In this document: positions 4,640-6,343 of the stretch, piece by piece
Layout: every line of letters starts with the position of its first letter
Position numbering within the stretch: the stretch's first letter is position 1
Assembly: GCA_025965815.1 (NCBI GenBank)
Contig: JAOPWF010000042.1
Location: 1-6,343, forward strand
Direction: 5' to 3'
Origin: Mycobacterium sp.
GTDB taxonomy: Bacteria > Actinomycetota > Actinomycetes > Mycobacteriales > Mycobacteriaceae
Length of the DNA: 6,343 bases
Position numbers and translations under genes: made by a program
Notes under the pieces: generated by a model
Told to the model about the DNA's origin: nothing
What the model saw: only the letters and a program-made list of their open reading frames with translations
Databases searched by the model: none

Positions 4640-6343
4640 TCAAGGATGCCGGTGCCGCTCCATCATCGACGCCTGGTGGTCGCGGACGGTCTGACCCTCC
4701 TTCGGAGATGCGGTCCACGCGCCGTCGGGCCCCAGCTCCCAGCAGCGGGTGGCGCGGTCCAGCGCGGACTCGAAGACTTCGTTGAGTTGAGTCTTCAGTC
4801 TCGGATCCTTGACCTGAGCCATCACCTCGACTCGCCGGTCGAGGTTACGATGCATCATGTCGGCACTGCCGATCCAGAACTCGTCGATGGCGCGGAAGTG
4901 AATGATCCGCGAGTGTTCGAGGAAGCGGCCGAGGATCGAGCGGACCGCGATGTTCTCCGAGAATCCGGGTGCGCCCGGTTTGAGCGCGCAGATACCCCGC
5001 ACCACCACCTCGACGCGAACGCCGGCCTGCGATGCGCGGTACAGCGCGTCGATCACCTGCTCGTCGACGAGGGCGTTGGCCTTCAGCCGAATCCGCGCGT
5101 CCGCGCCGTCACGGCCGGCGGCGACCTCGCGCTCGATGCGCTCGATGATTCCCCGTCGCACGCCGTACGGAGCCACCAGCAGATTGCGGTAGGTCACCTT
5201 GCGCGAATAGCCCGTCAGCGAGTTGAAGAGGTCCGTCAGGTCGGCGCCGATATCGGGTGCGGCCGTCAACAGTCCCACGTCCTCGTACAGCCGGGCCGTC
5301 TTCGGGTTGTAGTTCCCGGTTCCGACGTGGCAGTAGCGCCGGATCGTCGAGCCCTCGCGGCGTACGACGAGACAGGTCTTGCAGTGTGTCTTCAATCCGA
5401 TGAGCCCGTAAACCACGTGCACCCCCGCCTGTTCCAGCGCGCGGGCCCATTTGATGTTGGCCTGCTCGTCGAACCGCGCCTTGATCTCGACCAGCGCGAC
5501 GACCTGCTTGCCCGCCTCCGCGGCATCGATGAGGGCGTTGACGATCGGAGAGTCACCCGAGGTGCGGTAGAGCGTCTGCTTGATCGCCAGCACGTTGGGG
5601 TCCGCCGCCGCCTGTTCGATGAACCGCTGGACCGTGGTGGAGAACGAGTCATAGGGGTGGTGCACCAGCACGTCGCCGTCGCGGAGCGTGGAGAAGATGC
5701 TCTTCGGAGTCTCCCGCTCACCGAACGCCGGCGGGGTGGCCGGTACGAACGGCGGGTCCTTCAGGTCCGGACGATCCAGGCCGTAGATCTGCCACAGCGA
5801 CGACAGATCCAGCAGACCGGGCACCTGGATCACGTCTCCGGGGTGCACATCGAGTTCGCGCAGCAGCAACTCGAGCATGTTCTCGGTCATGTCGTCGGCC
5901 ACTTCGAGGCGCACCGGCGAACCGAATCGCCGCCGCGCGAGCTCACGCTCAAGGGCCTGTAGCAGGTCCTCGTCCCGGTCCTCTTCGACCTCGAAGTCGG
6001 CGTTGCGGGTGATCCGGAAGGCGTGATGCTCGACGATCTCCAGGCCGGGGAACAGCACCGACAGGAACGCCGCGATCAGCTCCTCCATCGGAAGGAAGCG
6101 GACTACTTCCCTGGAGCCTTCCCGTCCCCCCAGTTCCACGAAGCGATCGACGTTGTCGGGCACCTTGACTCGGGCGAAGTGCTGGGTGCCGTCCTCGGGC
6201 TGCTTCACCGTGACCGCGAGATTGAGGCTCAGCCCTCTGTCGAACGGGAACGGGTGTGCCGTATCGACAGCCAGCGGCGTCAGCACCGGGAACACCTGCT
6301 CGTGATATTAGGTGGACAGCCGGGCCCGTTCGGCATCGTCGAG
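4640..6343 (-). pseudogene. ppk: Polyphosphate kinase 1 (ppk), in-frame stop at 6308-6310, 5' end outside window
   Basis: PPK1 reversibly polymerises the ATP gamma-phosphate into inorganic polyphosphate. From the window edge the frame reads LDDAERARLST, then TAA, then [22 protein letters not shown] and on without interruption to TGA at 4642-4640. M. tuberculosis PPK1 (about 742 aa) has, as I recall, [19 protein letters not shown] here, so the stop replaces a conserved tyrosine. About 550 downstream codons are intact. They include [14 protein letters not shown], the phosphorylated histidine in [10 protein letters not shown] (codon 5327-5329), the second active-site histidine in [11 protein letters not shown], and the phospholipase-D-like C-terminal domains with [20 protein letters not shown]. 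About 180 N-terminal residues precede the stop, mostly outside the window. A GTG at 6295 could restart translation, but I see no Shine-Dalgarno site and the N-terminal domain would be lost. The single lesion in a well-kept frame suggests a very recent nonsense mutation or a base-call error; if an error, this is an ordinary ppk gene. Confidence 0.9.
6308..6310 (-). other. In-frame TAA stop codon within ppk
   Basis: The plus strand reads TTA, so the ppk strand reads TAA between ACC (Thr) and TAT (Tyr). Changing one base (TAA to TAT or TAC) restores the conserved Ser-Thr-Tyr-Tyr. The frame is the same on both sides, so it is a substitution and not an indel. Confidence 0.95.

Noticed and set aside
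4646..5962. A 438-codon plus-strand frame across ppk
   Set aside because: It is antisense to strongly conserved PPK1, has no domain signature, and is rich in Arg/His/Val/Asp, as shadow frames in GC-rich genes are.

Overview
The window is high-GC actinobacterial DNA. Gene content, gene order and protein similarity all point to a Mycobacterium/Mycolicibacterium chromosome. From memory, the same genes occur in the same order in M. tuberculosis (Rv2984 ppk, Rv2985 mutT1, Rv2986c hupB, Rv2987c leuD, Rv2988c leuC, Rv2989c IclR regulator). The exact species cannot be fixed from the sequence alone. Start codons, Shine-Dalgarno sites and codon use are typical of mycobacteria. I see no mobile element, CRISPR array, tRNA or rRNA.

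Layout. (1) Bases 1-580, minus strand: the N-terminal 193 codons of an IclR-family repressor (LtbR-like), cut by the window edge. (2) Bases 581-644: a compact divergent control region. It has overlapping candidate -10 boxes facing both ways and a strong match to the LtbR operator motif known from Corynebacterium. (3) Bases 645-2693, plus strand: leuC and leuD, 12 bp apart, encoding the two subunits of isopropylmalate isomerase (leucine biosynthesis). A GC-rich hairpin that contains the leuD stop codon follows. (4) Bases 2694-2893: an intergenic region with a sigma-A-like promoter for hupB. (5) Bases 2894-3562, plus strand: hupB, a nucleoid protein with a histone-H1-like Lys/Ala/Pro tail. (6) Bases 3582-3608: a strong hairpin between the convergent hupB and mutT1. 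(7) Bases 3620-4573, minus strand: mutT1, a Nudix plus histidine-phosphatase fusion. (8) Bases 4640-6343, minus strand: ppk (polyphosphate kinase 1), running off the right edge.

The leu genes form one regulated unit: the IclR repressor is divergent to its probable target leuCD and the shared control region probably also autoregulates the repressor. The ppk-mutT1 pair is codirectional and 66 bp apart and may be cotranscribed. It links polyphosphate synthesis with hydrolysis of oxidised and dinucleoside-polyphosphate nucleotides.

This is mostly a conserved housekeeping region, and I did not find a new multigene system. The outstanding anomaly is an in-frame TAA at 6308-6310 inside ppk. It replaces a conserved tyrosine ([18 protein letters not shown]) while the reading frame on both sides is otherwise perfectly conserved. 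It is either a real ppk nonsense mutation or a single-base sequence error.
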